A DNA stretch of 64,000 nucleotides from Defluviitaleaceae bacterium (GTDB lineage Bacteria; Bacillota; Clostridia; Lachnospirales; WQUN01), in assembly GCA_009780315.1 (NCBI GenBank), contig WRAH01000002.1:62001-126000 (forward strand). Reading direction: 5' to 3'. A model generated the notes under the pieces. It was not told where the DNA came from, did not search any database, and was given only the letters and a program-made list of their open reading frames with translations. A program made the translations under genes and the position numbers. Positions 1 through 9,082 of the stretch are shown piece by piece. The first letter of the stretch is position 1. Each line of letters starts with the position of its first letter.

Positions 1-519
1 AAACCAGAAATATGCCAGAAAATGACGGCAATTTGGATTGGTGGCGGACAGTATCCAGAAGGTGAAGACGAATTTAACTGTAAGCAAGATATAGCCGCTG
101 CAAATGTAGTCATGAAGTCTGAAATGCCATTGTGGCAAGTGCCTAAAAATGTGTATAAACAAATGGCAGTTTCACTTGCAGAACTTCAAGTGAGAGTGAA
201 ACCCTATGGAAAAATAGGTAAGTATTTGTTTGAGCAAATGGTAGACTTCAATATGAAAACGGCACACATTCCCCATTGGCCTCATGGTGAAATTTGGGGA
301 CTTGGCGATTCGCCTACAATTTCTGTACTCATGGAAGAATCTGAAAAGACAGATATTTATGACCTTATTCACGCGCCAAATATACGATATGATGATTTAA
401 AGTATGAACACAACACAGTTAATAGAAAAATAAGAGTATACAAAGCGGTCAATGTCAGGCTTTGCATGGAAGATTTTTATGCAAAGCTGATGATTAACTT
501 CCCCAATCAAGATTCATAA
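1..519 (+). CDS. Nucleoside hydrolase (IU-NH superfamily), C-terminal part
   Basis: The reading frame is open from the first base of the window, so the N-terminus, including the expected Asp-rich metal/ribose-binding motif, lies outside. The visible 172 residues begin with the WIGGGQYPEG segment and a following EFN, which match the core of inosine/uridine-preferring nucleoside hydrolases. These enzymes cleave the N-glycosidic bond of ribonucleosides in the cytoplasm. A Met at base 22 is internal, not a start. The gene ends in TAA overlapping a strong terminator and is separate from the carbohydrate operon downstream. Family assignment is good; the substrate cannot be told from this part. Confidence 0.75.
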   Translation, partial: KPEICQKMTAIWIGGGQYPEGEDEFNCKQDIAAANVVMKSEMPLWQVPKNVYKQMAVSLAELQVRVKPYGKIGKYLFEQMVDFNMKTAHIPHWPHGEIWGLGDSPTISVLMEESEKTDIYDLIHAPNIRYDDLKYEHNTVNRKIRVYKAVNVRLCMEDFYAKLMINFPNQDS

Positions 520-543
520 GAAGCCCTTGGGGCTTCTTTTTTT
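518..543 (+). terminator. Rho-independent terminator after nucleoside hydrolase
   Basis: A perfect 9-bp stem (AAGAAGCCC / GGGCTTCTT) with a TTG loop is followed by a run of T. It starts inside the stop codon of the upstream gene. Confidence 0.9.
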
Positions 544-592
544 ATACTAAATAAATTAAGTAAAAATTAAATAAAAAACACTTAATAAATAC

Positions 593-621
593 TTGATATT
601 TAGTTTTTTATCAGTGATAAT
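593..621 (+). promoter_or_regulatory. Predicted sigma-A promoter of the carbohydrate operon
   Basis: TTGATA (593-598), a 17-base spacer and GATAAT (616-621) lie in the AT-rich region after the terminator, about 50 bases before the lipoprotein start. The ribosome binding site GGAAGGAG follows at about 658-665. No clear operator or cre box was recognised. Confidence 0.5.
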
Positions 622-671
622 TTACAAAGAAAATCATTAACTGATGCTTTTTTAGGCGGAAGGAGCCAATT

Positions 672-2189
672 ATGAAAAAGAAAATTATGGTTTTGTTTAC
701 GGTAGTATGGGTTTCTGTTTTTGCAATTTTTTCTCTTAGTGCATGTGGCAATGACGATGGGGGCACAGCAGATGATGGCCCAGATGAATTAGTTATGGCA
801 TTTATGACATGGGTTTTGCCTAGTGACACTCAAATGATTCAAGATGCAATGAACGAAATACTTATCCCAAGATACAACATGAGCGTAGAACTGCTTATTA
901 TGGACGCGGCATCTTATCAACAAAATATCAGACTGATGTTAACTGCCGGTGAGCAAGTGGATATTATGAATACCATCATGGCAGGTTATACACACCTTCA
1001 AGGACAGGGTTTTTTACTTGACCTTGAGGCGAACAACTTGATTCAAAACTTTGGTGCTGGGATTCCTGATGCTGTTGGTGGATGGGAAATTTTAAATGGT
1101 GCAAGAATTGCTGGTACACTTTATGGCGTACCAACAAACTGTGACCATGCTGTTGGACGCGGTGCAATAGCTGTTGGCACACAATTTCTTGACGCTATTG
1201 GGTTTGATGTGCCCAGTCCCAATAATGATATTATCCACATAAGCGTTGCAGAACTTGATAGCATCCTTATGCAAATCAATGAAGCTTTCCCAGAGATGGA
1301 AACATTCCGTCCAACGATGCCAGGGGGCATTACTCAATTTATGTCTATCGACCCACTGGGCGCAGAACCTTTTGGTGTTTTGCTTGACCCTGTGAATGAT
1401 TTAACGGTTTCTAATCTGTTTACAAGTCAAGCATTTTATGACTTTATTAGTATGATGTACAGGTGGAATAATCATGGGTTTATCAGCTTAGATGCTGCGG
1501 CAGATGACACCCCTGTCACTGCCCTTGTTTCAGCAGGACGTTTAATGAGCTATATGACAGGTGGTAAGCCTGGCATTGTTGCACAAGAAAGCGGGCTTTG
1601 CGCACAGCCTATGACCATTTTCCAAACGGGCCCTGACATGATGAATGCAAATGCGGCGGCACGTTTCCCATGGGCAATTCCATTCACTACAGCCAATCCA
1701 GAAAGAGCAATGACCCTTCTTAATGCATTCTACACTTGTCCAGAACTGTCAAACCTTCTTATCTGGGGTATCGAAGGGGTGCATTATGAAATGCAAACTG
1801 ACGGGCGTGTTGACTTCCCTGCTGGACTAGATGCAGGAACTTCTGGCTGGCACAATGGAATGGCTTGGAATATGCCAAATCAATTCATTTCTCATGTGTG
1901 GATGGGGGACGATTTAGACCTTTATGACCAATTGATTGAATTTAATGCAAATGCACAAATTTCAAGAGCATTCGGTTTCATTTTTGACCCAGCTCCTGTC
2001 CAAAACGAAATTGCGGCAGTAACCAATGCTTATGAAGAACTTATTGTTTCCCTCGGTATGGGCATGGTCAATCCCACAACAGGTATTGCCCAGCTGAATG
2101 AAAGACTCACAGCCGCAGGACTTTATAGAATCATTGACGAAAAACAATCTCAACTAGATGCTTGGGTGATAGCTGTAGGCATGAACTAA
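672..2189 (+). CDS. Extracellular solute-binding lipoprotein (LplA-like, DUF3502 C-terminus)
   Basis: This 505-residue protein would capture a carbohydrate outside the membrane and hand it to the two permeases encoded next. Residues 1-25 form a lipoprotein signal: KKK, a hydrophobic stretch and the lipobox LSAC, with lipidation at Cys25. The following NDDGG-rich stretch is a typical flexible tether. The last roughly 75 residues (FGFIFDPAPVQNE ... EKQSQLDAW) resemble the DUF3502 domain of LplA-type binding proteins. The start is supported by GGAAGGAG placed 6 bases upstream. It is followed by an intraoperonic hairpin terminator that should make this protein more abundant than the permeases. 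The ligand cannot be read from the sequence; the downstream glycosidase suggests an oligosaccharide. Confidence 0.88.
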   Translation: MKKKIMVLFTVVWVSVFAIFSLSACGNDDGGTADDGPDELVMAFMTWVLPSDTQMIQDAMNEILIPRYNMSVELLIMDAASYQQNIRLMLTAGEQVDIMNTIMAGYTHLQGQGFLLDLEANNLIQNFGAGIPDAVGGWEILNGARIAGTLYGVPTNCDHAVGRGAIAVGTQFLDAIGFDVPSPNNDIIHISVAELDSILMQINEAFPEMETFRPTMPGGITQFMSIDPLGAEPFGVLLDPVNDLTVSNLFTSQAFYDFISMMYRWNNHGFISLDAAADDTPVTALVSAGRLMSYMTGGKPGIVAQESGLCAQPMTIFQTGPDMMNANAAARFPWAIPFTTANPERAMTLLNAFYTCPELSNLLIWGIEGVHYEMQTDGRVDFPAGLDAGTSGWHNGMAWNMPNQFISHVWMGDDLDLYDQLIEFNANAQISRAFGFIFDPAPVQNEIAAVTNAYEELIVSLGMGMVNPTTGIAQLNERLTAAGLYRIIDEKQSQLDAWVIAVGMN

Positions 2190-2206
2190 AACGAGTGTAA
2201 AAATTT

Positions 2207-2236
2207 AGGGCTGTAGCGAAAACTACAGCCCTTTTT
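2207..2236 (+). terminator. Intraoperonic terminator/attenuating hairpin
   Basis: A perfect stem of about 10 bp (GGGCTGTAG / CTACAGCCC plus a flanking A-T pair) with a six-base loop is followed by five T. It lies between the binding protein and the first permease, with no promoter visible after it, so partial readthrough is likely. Confidence 0.8.
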
Positions 2237-2254
2237 AAGAAGGGAGTTATCCTC

Positions 2255-3181
2255 ATGACACGTGTTAAAGTAAAGAAAAAAACAAACTGGCGGCGGTTTA
2301 TTCCTGTTTATTTAATGATGCTTCCAGGGCTGGCGTATTTTTTTATTAACAATTACATGCCCCTGCCAGGAATTATGGTTGCGTTCAGGCGGTTTAATGC
2401 ACAGCTTGGTATTCATGGCAGCCCATGGGTGGGGTTTGCTAATTTTGAATTTTTGTTTGCCACTCAAGATGCTTGGATTATCACACGCAACACGATTTTG
2501 TACAATACGGCTTTCATTATTGTCAATACTGTTTTGGCTATTTTAGTTGCGGCACTTTTGAGTGAGCTTTCTGGTAAATTAAAAAATGTTTATCAAAGTG
2601 CCATTTTACTTCCAAATCTAATTTCCACAGTTATCATTGGTTACTTGGTTTTTGCGTTTTTAAGTGCGGAAAGCGGGTTTATTAACAATACGGTACTGCC
2701 ATTTTTGGGCATAAGCCCAATCAGTTGGTATACAGAACCAAGTTATTGGCCTTTTATTTTGATACTTGTCAATGCATGGCGCGGTGTTGGTTATGGCTGT
2801 ATTATTTATTTGGCAACACTGACGGGCTTCGACCGTTCCTATTATGAATCAGCAATGCTTGACGGTGCAGGGCGGGGAAAGCAATTTCTCCACATTACTT
2901 TGCCACTGCTTAAACCTACAATTATTATGCTTACTTTACTTTCTATTGGACGGATTTTTTATGCGGATTTTGGGCTATTCTTCCAAGTGCCTATGAATCA
3001 AGGTGCATTATTCTCTACGACGAATGTTATTGATACTTATGTTTTCCGTGGGCTTGTGCAGCTTGGCAATATCTCTATGTCTGCGGCGGCAGGACTTTAT
3101 CAATCTGTTGTAGGCTTTATCTTGGTGCTTTTTGCTAACGTGGTTGTACGCAAAATTGACCCAGATAGTGCGCTAATATAG
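2255..3181 (+). CDS. Sugar ABC transporter permease (LplB-like)
   Basis: A 308-residue inner-membrane permease of the MalF/LplB class, one half of the channel for the ligand bound by the upstream lipoprotein. About six hydrophobic segments are visible. The cytoplasmic EAA loop appears near residues 196-222 as SAMLDGAG followed by ITLPLLKP, the site that docks the ATPase. The start follows AAGGGAG. No ATP-binding gene occurs in the operon, so a shared MsmX/MsmK-type ATPase encoded elsewhere is expected; this is an inference from related Lpl systems. Confidence 0.9.
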   Translation: MTRVKVKKKTNWRRFIPVYLMMLPGLAYFFINNYMPLPGIMVAFRRFNAQLGIHGSPWVGFANFEFLFATQDAWIITRNTILYNTAFIIVNTVLAILVAALLSELSGKLKNVYQSAILLPNLISTVIIGYLVFAFLSAESGFINNTVLPFLGISPISWYTEPSYWPFILILVNAWRGVGYGCIIYLATLTGFDRSYYESAMLDGAGRGKQFLHITLPLLKPTIIMLTLLSIGRIFYADFGLFFQVPMNQGALFSTTNVIDTYVFRGLVQLGNISMSAAAGLYQSVVGFILVLFANVVVRKIDPDSALI

Positions 3182-3193
3182 GAGGACTGGCTA

Positions 3194-4093
3194 ATGTATA
3201 AAAATGATAGAATTTTCAATTATATTGGTCATGTATTGATGTTGATTGTGACTGTAATGACACTTTTGCCATTTATACTGTTGATTTCATCATCGTTTAC
3301 AGACAATGACGCAATTTTAAGGTATGGCTATGGGTTTATCCCAAGTGTGTTTTCTACTTTTGCCTTTGAATGGTTGTTTATTACCAATGGAGAAATCATT
3401 TTGCGGGCTTATGGCATTTCCTTTTTGCTTACTATTTTGGGTGTGATTTTAAGTATTGTCATCACCACACCCCTTGCGTACGGTATGGCAAAACAGGGGC
3501 TTCCCCTTCGTAAGATAATTATAATGTATGTATTTCTCACCATGATTTTTAATGGCGGACTTGTGCCCACATATCTTAACTACACACAGGTTTTTGGGTT
3601 AAAGGATACCTTTTGGGCGTTGCTTATTCCTAATCTTTTAACCAATGGTTTTTTTGTATTGCTTATGAAAAGTTATTTTGCCACAAGTATTCCTAATGAA
3701 ATTTTAGAAGCCGCGTCAATTGATGGTGCTTCTGAAACAAGAATTATGCTTCAAGTGGCTGTACCCATGGCAAAGCCGATTATTGCTACCATTGCAATTT
3801 TTGTTGCAATAAACTATTGGAATGATTGGTTAAATGGATTTGTATATCTTGCACGGCGTACAGATTTGGCAAGTATTCAAGTGCTGCTTAATCGCATTAT
3901 GCAAAATGTTCAAGTTTTACAGCAAAATGCGGCGGCTATTGGTGGTGAAGCGGCTGTTGGGTTGGCACAGACACCTATTGTTGCTGTGCGCATGGCAATG
4001 GCTGTAATGGGTGTGCTTCCTATTGTATTGGTGTATCCATTTGTGCAGAAGAATTTTGTAAAAGGGATTACCCTTGGCGGTGTGAAAGGATGA
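3194..4093 (+). CDS. Carbohydrate ABC transporter permease (LplC/MalG-like)
   Basis: A 299-residue second permease with about six membrane segments and a clear EAA loop (EAASIDGA ... AVPMAKP, about residues 167-195). It pairs with the preceding permease to form the importer channel. It begins 12 bases after the previous stop with TAGGAGG as ribosome binding site, and its TGA overlaps the next start in ATGA, indicating translational coupling to the glycosidase-like gene. Confidence 0.9.
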   Translation: MYKNDRIFNYIGHVLMLIVTVMTLLPFILLISSSFTDNDAILRYGYGFIPSVFSTFAFEWLFITNGEIILRAYGISFLLTILGVILSIVITTPLAYGMAKQGLPLRKIIIMYVFLTMIFNGGLVPTYLNYTQVFGLKDTFWALLIPNLLTNGFFVLLMKSYFATSIPNEILEAASIDGASETRIMLQVAVPMAKPIIATIAIFVAINYWNDWLNGFVYLARRTDLASIQVLLNRIMQNVQVLQQNAAAIGGEAAVGLAQTPIVAVRMAMAVMGVLPIVLVYPFVQKNFVKGITLGGVKG

Positions 4094-5706
4094 TTGATAT
4101 GATGAAGTTTGAACAGTGGCGTGCAGGTCTTTTAACATTTGAAAGTACAGCAAAAGTGGAAAATCCCTTTTTAGATGTAACCATTGTCGCAGAGTTTACA
4201 TCACCAACGGGAATCGTGATTAAACGGGAAGCTTTTTGGGATGGTGGAAATACTTACAATGTGAGTTTTGCGCCAATAGAGATTGGTGTGTGGGACTATG
4301 TGATTCAATCGCCTAATGAAACAGGGCTTAATGGCAAATCTGGTAAAGTGGAATGTATACCCTATACAGGTGAACTTCCAATATATAAACATGGCTTTTT
4401 AAAGGTTGGCGAACAGGGGCGTTATTTGACTTATGCTGACGGTACGCCGTTTTTCTGGCTGGGAGATACCCATTGGGGTTTTGTTTCTGGTGAGAAATGG
4501 GATGAGTCTAACCACCCTAAGATGTCATGTATGTTTAAAGGCATGGTGGATAGGCGTTGGGCGCAGAAATTTACAGTATATCAGTCAAATCTGCGTCCTG
4601 AAAAATACATGGGCAATGCCCGTTATTGGGAAGAGGGTAAAGAAGGTATACTGCCTGATATTGGGTTTTATCAAAATGTTGTGGATAAGCGAATGCATTA
4701 TATTGCAGACAAAGGGCTTGTTAATGCCCTTGGCTTTGCATGGTGCTTTTCGGGAATGGATATTGATATAATGAAAAATTTTGCCCGTTATATCATCGCT
4801 AGATACGGTGCATTGCCCATTGTGTGGACTTTGGCTGGTGAAGTTGCAGGGTATTACCCCGAGCAAAGGGAGATGTTGATTAACAATTGGCGTGAAGTGG
4901 CTTTACTTACAGAAAAACTAGACGGATATGGGCATTTGCAAACGGCACATTATACGAATGAGCGGCCATTCCCAGACTATTATCAAAATGAGAACTGGTT
5001 TGACTTCACTTTAGGTCAGGCAGGGCATGGCGATTATGTGATTAGCATGAGGGATTTTTATGCCCATCGGCAAAAATTCCCCAATAAACCATTTATCGAA
5101 AGTGAAGGTTTTTACGAGTTTGTTCACACTCTTGAGGAAAATGGTGGGCGTATTGCCACTGCGGATATGCTAAGACGTGTTGCCTATCTTTCCATTCAAT
5201 CAGGTGGGTGCGGATATACTTATGGTGCCCAAGGTATTTGGGATACTGTTTGGGAAAAACCAAAAGAAATGACAGGTATTATGCAAGTATTCAATCCCCA
5301 TGGTATCACTTGGGCAGAAGCCATTGATGGTATCGGTGCAGTTCAAATGGGATATATGCGTGATTTCTATGAAGCAGTTGAATTTCATAAATTGCGTCCG
5401 TTTATGGCTTGCTTTAAATCTTCATCATTTTTCTTAGGGGATGCGCTTTTTGGTTTATTTTCCCCTGCAATCAGTGCGAATGATGATATGAGTACGGTTG
5501 TGGTTTATGTGTCGGGCAATTCAAGAATAAATGACACATTTATTCAGTATCTTCATGGGACATATAGAATAGAATGGTTTGACCCAAGGGAAAGCAAATG
5601 GATTGTTGTCAGTGACCATGCGATGGCTAAGGATGGAAAACTTCCAATACCAACGCGCCCAGATTCGCAAGACTGGCTGCTTGTGTTTAGGAGGTTCGTA
5701 TCATGA
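4090..5706 (+). CDS. DUF5060 / DUF4038 glycoside hydrolase-like protein
   Basis: A 538-residue cytoplasmic protein (no signal peptide). The N-terminal roughly 85 residues (FLDVTIVAEF, FWDGGNTYNVSF) match the beta-sandwich DUF5060. From about residue 100 (GRYLTYADGTPFFWLGDTHW) it resembles the DUF4038/apiosidase-like TIM-barrel glycosidases. Candidate catalytic acids are Glu251 in LAGEVAG and Glu337/Glu339 in IESEG; this assignment is inferred from position. Being cytoplasmic and coupled to an importer, it probably cleaves an imported oligosaccharide. The start at 4090 overlaps the upstream stop; ATGs at 4099 and 4102 are alternatives. Substrate unknown. Confidence 0.8.
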   Translation: MIDMMKFEQWRAGLLTFESTAKVENPFLDVTIVAEFTSPTGIVIKREAFWDGGNTYNVSFAPIEIGVWDYVIQSPNETGLNGKSGKVECIPYTGELPIYKHGFLKVGEQGRYLTYADGTPFFWLGDTHWGFVSGEKWDESNHPKMSCMFKGMVDRRWAQKFTVYQSNLRPEKYMGNARYWEEGKEGILPDIGFYQNVVDKRMHYIADKGLVNALGFAWCFSGMDIDIMKNFARYIIARYGALPIVWTLAGEVAGYYPEQREMLINNWREVALLTEKLDGYGHLQTAHYTNERPFPDYYQNENWFDFTLGQAGHGDYVISMRDFYAHRQKFPNKPFIESEGFYEFVHTLEENGGRIATADMLRRVAYLSIQSGGCGYTYGAQGIWDTVWEKPKEMTGIMQVFNPHGITWAEAIDGIGAVQMGYMRDFYEAVEFHKLRPFMACFKSSSFFLGDALFGLFSPAISANDDMSTVVVYVSGNSRINDTFIQYLHGTYRIEWFDPRESKWIVVSDHAMAKDGKLPIPTRPDSQDWLLVFRRFVS

Positions 5707-7172
5707 TTCAATCCGTTAAGCAGATTCCCATAACATCTGATTCTAAACCATTTGCCGCTGCGGCAGATACCTGTAGTTTTGATAAAATAGGCTATATTGA
5801 AGATGAATTTTTTATGAGCGGAACAGCCAATATTTATAAAGAAGGAGAAAACCGTAAGCCAGAAGTTATTTTTCATGATGCGCCATATACCACACGGCTT
5901 TTGATTCGCCGTCCAATAGATATAACTAAATTTAGCGGTAATGTTGTTTTTGAAATTTTAAATTCCACAGCAGGTATTGATATTGACCGTATGTGGGTTA
6001 ATTCTTGGCAGTTTTTTACCCGTAACGGTGACATTTATGTAGGCATTACCAGCAAGGGGCATGTTGTAGACGCGCTATTAAAATTTGACCCACAGCGTTA
6101 TGCACCAATAAACTGGGCAAATCCTTTACCCGATAGACCAATGCCGGCAGGTGCCCAAACAACAGGAATTTTTCGTTTTCTGCCTCAATTTGAAAGCGGA
6201 CTATTTTGGGATATGCTTATAGATTGTGCAAAACTACTTAAAAGCGATGACCCTATGAATCCTATTGTACAATATCCAAATCGTCATATTTTTCTTACAG
6301 GATGGTCGCAATCTGGGTTTTATATTGCACGTTATCTGAAGAGTTTTTATGATGCTTCTGATGTTTTGTTTAGTGGGTATTTATCAGCAGGTAGTGGTGC
6401 GTATTGTTCGCCGCTTAACGCATACGAAAGTCAGCTTCCGTCTTTTGGTGCAAGCGGTTGTCTGCCCGTAGGCAGTATGATGGGCGCACCAGAACCTGTC
6501 ATTGCAATCAATACAGAAAGCGAAAATAGAATGGTCTATTGGCAAGGCGATTTTGATGAGCCAGACTTTAAATTCCGCACCTATCAAATTGCCGCCAGCA
6601 GTCATGATACAAAATACTGTTTGTTGGATTATTATGGTAAAGAGGGGCTGGCAATGCTTGACCGTATCGGCATTTCCAACGGGTTTACAGGGGTAGACGG
6701 TGACCCGTTGGATAATCCCTTTGAAGTGATTTTTAATGCTGCGTTCTACCATTTATATACATGGGCGCGGTATGGTGTGCCTGCGCCATATGCCCCCCCT
6801 ATTGAAACATTTATCGCTTATGAAAAATCTACTGACCCAATGGGTGGTTATGCAGATAATCAGCGTGATGTATTTGGCAATTGTAAAGGCGGCATTCGCA
6901 CCCCTGTCGTGGACTATCCTACAGGCGTGTATTCCAGCTTTAGCACATCAGCAAACGATGGCACAGGTTCAGCCAATGTTAACCCCATGTTTGGCAAAGT
7001 CAATCCATTTCCTAAAGAAATGTTAAAGCATTTGTATGGGAACATCAGCCATTATCGCAGATTAGTTACTGAAGGCACAGATGTCACTATTGCCCAGGGT
7101 TTTATCTTGTCAGAGGATAGGGATAGTTTTATTGCGCAAGTCGTACAAACGGCTGCGGAAAGAGGGCTTTAG
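5703..7172 (+). CDS. Alpha/beta hydrolase domain protein (Abhydrolase_10-like)
   Basis: A 489-residue protein with an alpha/beta hydrolase fold. The nucleophile elbow is GWSQSG at residues 200-205, with Ser204 as probable nucleophile; the preceding strand NRHIFLTGWSQ and the aromatic N-terminal segments (RMWVNSWQFFTRNGDIYVGI) resemble the Abhydrolase_10 family. No signal peptide is seen, so it is probably cytoplasmic. It is translationally coupled (ATGA) to the glycosidase gene, and may remove an ester (acetyl, feruloyl or similar) from the imported sugar; this role is inferred from context only. A strong terminator ends the operon just downstream. Confidence 0.75.
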   Translation: MIQSVKQIPITSDSKPFAAAADTCSFDKIGYIEDEFFMSGTANIYKEGENRKPEVIFHDAPYTTRLLIRRPIDITKFSGNVVFEILNSTAGIDIDRMWVNSWQFFTRNGDIYVGITSKGHVVDALLKFDPQRYAPINWANPLPDRPMPAGAQTTGIFRFLPQFESGLFWDMLIDCAKLLKSDDPMNPIVQYPNRHIFLTGWSQSGFYIARYLKSFYDASDVLFSGYLSAGSGAYCSPLNAYESQLPSFGASGCLPVGSMMGAPEPVIAINTESENRMVYWQGDFDEPDFKFRTYQIAASSHDTKYCLLDYYGKEGLAMLDRIGISNGFTGVDGDPLDNPFEVIFNAAFYHLYTWARYGVPAPYAPPIETFIAYEKSTDPMGGYADNQRDVFGNCKGGIRTPVVDYPTGVYSSFSTSANDGTGSANVNPMFGKVNPFPKEMLKHLYGNISHYRRLVTEGTDVTIAQGFILSEDRDSFIAQVVQTAAERGL

Positions 7173-7184
7173 GCCGCCAGCTTT

Positions 7185-7223
7185 AAAAAGAACGTTACAG
7201 AAAATTTGTAGCGTTCTTTTTTC
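7185..7223 (+). terminator. Rho-independent terminator ending the carbohydrate operon
   Basis: AAAAGAACG pairs with CGTTCTTTT and the stem continues inward with TTACA/TGTAG (one G-T pair), about 14 bp in total, followed by a T run. Confidence 0.9.
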
Positions 7224-7232
7224 TTTAATAAC

Positions 7233-7262
7233 TTGACATATCTGCATAAATAATGGTAAGTT
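7233..7262 (+). promoter_or_regulatory. Possible promoter of the surface-glycan locus
   Basis: A perfect TTGACA lies at 7233-7238. The -10 is weak: TGG followed by TAAGTT (7257-7262, 18-base spacer), acceptable only as an extended -10. It is the only good -35 between the operon terminator and the exporter gene. The 5' leader would be about 65 bases. Confidence 0.4.
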
Positions 7263-7334
7263 TACATGAGCTTTGACACATTCTTAGAAATCGTGTTGGG
7301 CTGATAATAGTATGTAGTGTAAGGGGATTGGGTT

Positions 7335-8318
7335 GTGACGTTTACAAAAAAACACTTTGCTGGCGTTGCCTTGCTCCTTACTGCTGTATTGGTTGTTATT
7401 TTTTATCTATATTTGCCTGTAGAAATTGCAGGGCATGTTACAGGTAATATTCCCTTGCGTTTATTTCATGCTGGCTTTTTTGCGGTTACGGTTTCGGCTT
7501 TGGTTGTTTCGGCTTTAGTCGTTTTGACAAGGGGCGAGTATGTGCGCTTGCAAATTATCACTTTTGCTCGTTTTCGTCACTTGCTTGTACTTTTGGTCAA
7601 ACGGGATTTTGTAGCAAGGTATAGACGCAGTGTTTTGGGCATTTTATGGTCGTTGCTTAACCCACTGCTGACAATGCTGGTCATGACCATGGTTTTCTCA
7701 ACGATTTTTAGCTCGGGTATTGAAAACTTCCCTGTTTATTTTTTAAGCGGGCAAATGATTTTTCTTTTCTTTAGTGAATCAACCACCCTTGCTATGGGTT
7801 CTATCACTGGTGCGGCGGGTACGATTAAGAAAGTTTATGTGCCTAAGTATATTTTTCCTATTTCTCGTGTGCTTTCTTCTCTAGTGAATATCGGGTTTTC
7901 CTTTATCGCACTTATGCTGATTATGCTGATTACCGGCGCACCTTTTCAGGTGACTACACTGCTTGTTTTTATTCCTATATTTTATGTAGTTATATTTTCA
8001 ATGGGTGTGGGCATGATGTTGTCTTCACTGGCAGTATTTTTTAAGGATATTACACATTTATATGGGGTTGTAACTCAGCTTTTATTTTTTATGACACCTA
8101 TTATGTATCCTGTAGAAATTTTGCCGGAAAGAATATATTTTCTTATTCACTTAAACCCTATGTTTCACTTTGTCACGTATTTTAGAGAGCTTGTGATGTT
8201 TGGTAATATTCCTGGTTTTTGGCTAAATATTATATGTTCAGGTTTTGCTGTTGCAGCATTTGGCGCAGGCTTGTATGTAAAAATGTCTCAACAAGATAAG
8301 TATATCCTACACTTGTAA
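7335..8318 (+). CDS. Polysaccharide ABC exporter permease (Wzm/TagG-like)
   Basis: A 327-residue membrane protein of the ABC-2 family that would move a lipid-linked glycan across the membrane with the ATPase encoded next. The family core starts near residue 90 with LVKRDFVARYRRSVLGILWS and continues with about six membrane segments. Two extra hydrophobic segments (about residues 8-28 and 43-64) precede the core, making it longer than the usual 255-270 residues. Translation starts at GTG 7335 behind AAGGGG; no ATG is available near the RBS. It is the first gene of the locus. Confidence 0.87.
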   Translation: MTFTKKHFAGVALLLTAVLVVIFYLYLPVEIAGHVTGNIPLRLFHAGFFAVTVSALVVSALVVLTRGEYVRLQIITFARFRHLLVLLVKRDFVARYRRSVLGILWSLLNPLLTMLVMTMVFSTIFSSGIENFPVYFLSGQMIFLFFSESTTLAMGSITGAAGTIKKVYVPKYIFPISRVLSSLVNIGFSFIALMLIMLITGAPFQVTTLLVFIPIFYVVIFSMGVGMMLSSLAVFFKDITHLYGVVTQLLFFMTPIMYPVEILPERIYFLIHLNPMFHFVTYFRELVMFGNIPGFWLNIICSGFAVAAFGAGLYVKMSQQDKYILHL

Positions 8319-8338
8319 CAGAAAATGAAGAGGCGACA

Positions 8339-9076
8339 ATGACAACAGATATAGCAATTTCGGTACAAGACGTATCCATGATGTTTAATTTAAGCCGTGA
8401 TAAGATTATGGGTTTAAAAGAATATGTTGTGAAGGCCTTAAAGCGGCAGCTTTTTTTTGATGAATTTTGGGCTTTAAAAAACATAAGCTTTGAAGTACCT
8501 CGCGGCGAAGTCATGGGTGTAATGGGGTTAAATGGCTCTGGAAAGTCTACCCTATTAAAGCTTGTTGCAGGCGTGTTTAAGCCCACAAGTGGTACAATTT
8601 CTGTAAAAGGTAATGTGGCACCCCTTTTGGAACTTGGCGCAGGTTTTGATTATGAGTTTTCTGCCCGTGAAAATGTATATATGAATGGGGCAATGTTTGG
8701 GCATTCGCCTGCATACATGAAAGAACTTTATGATGAAATAATGGACTTTGCAGAATTGTGGGACTTTGCAGATGTTCCCCTTAAAAATTTTTCATCAGGC
8801 ATGTCTGCCCGACTGGGCTTTGCAATAGCCACACAAGTTGACCCTGAAATTCTGATAGTGGATGAAATACTTGGCGTAGGAGACTATTTATTTGCTCAAA
8901 AATGTGAAGCCAGAATTAGTCATCTTTTGAAAAACGGCACAACTGTTCTTATCGTTTCCCACTCGCTAGATACTATTAAGAAGTTATGTTCCAGTGCAAT
9001 TTTATTACAAAAGGGACAAATGATAGCGTCGGGTACTGTAGATGAAATTTGTGCGTTTTACCAACCAGAGGTATAG
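8339..9076 (+). CDS. Polysaccharide ABC exporter ATPase (Wzt/TagH-like)
   Basis: A 245-residue ATPase partner of the preceding permease. Walker A is GLNGSGKST (about residues 62-70), the signature is NFSSGMSARLGFA and Walker B is ILIVDEILGVGD, as in Wzt/TagH/RfbE exporters. It lacks the C-terminal carbohydrate-recognition domain of long Wzt proteins, so export should not depend on a chain-terminal modification read by the ATPase. RBS GAAGAGG; 20 bases after the permease stop. Confidence 0.92.
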   Translation: MTTDIAISVQDVSMMFNLSRDKIMGLKEYVVKALKRQLFFDEFWALKNISFEVPRGEVMGVMGLNGSGKSTLLKLVAGVFKPTSGTISVKGNVAPLLELGAGFDYEFSARENVYMNGAMFGHSPAYMKELYDEIMDFAELWDFADVPLKNFSSGMSARLGFAIATQVDPEILIVDEILGVGDYLFAQKCEARISHLLKNGTTVLIVSHSLDTIKKLCSSAILLQKGQMIASGTVDEICAFYQPEV

Positions 9077-9082
9077 TTCCAC

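Noticed and set aside
6384-6752. Long antisense open frames within real genes (for example here and at 29984-30532)
   Set aside because: They mirror coding bias of the genes on the other strand and have no start context or recognisable domain.
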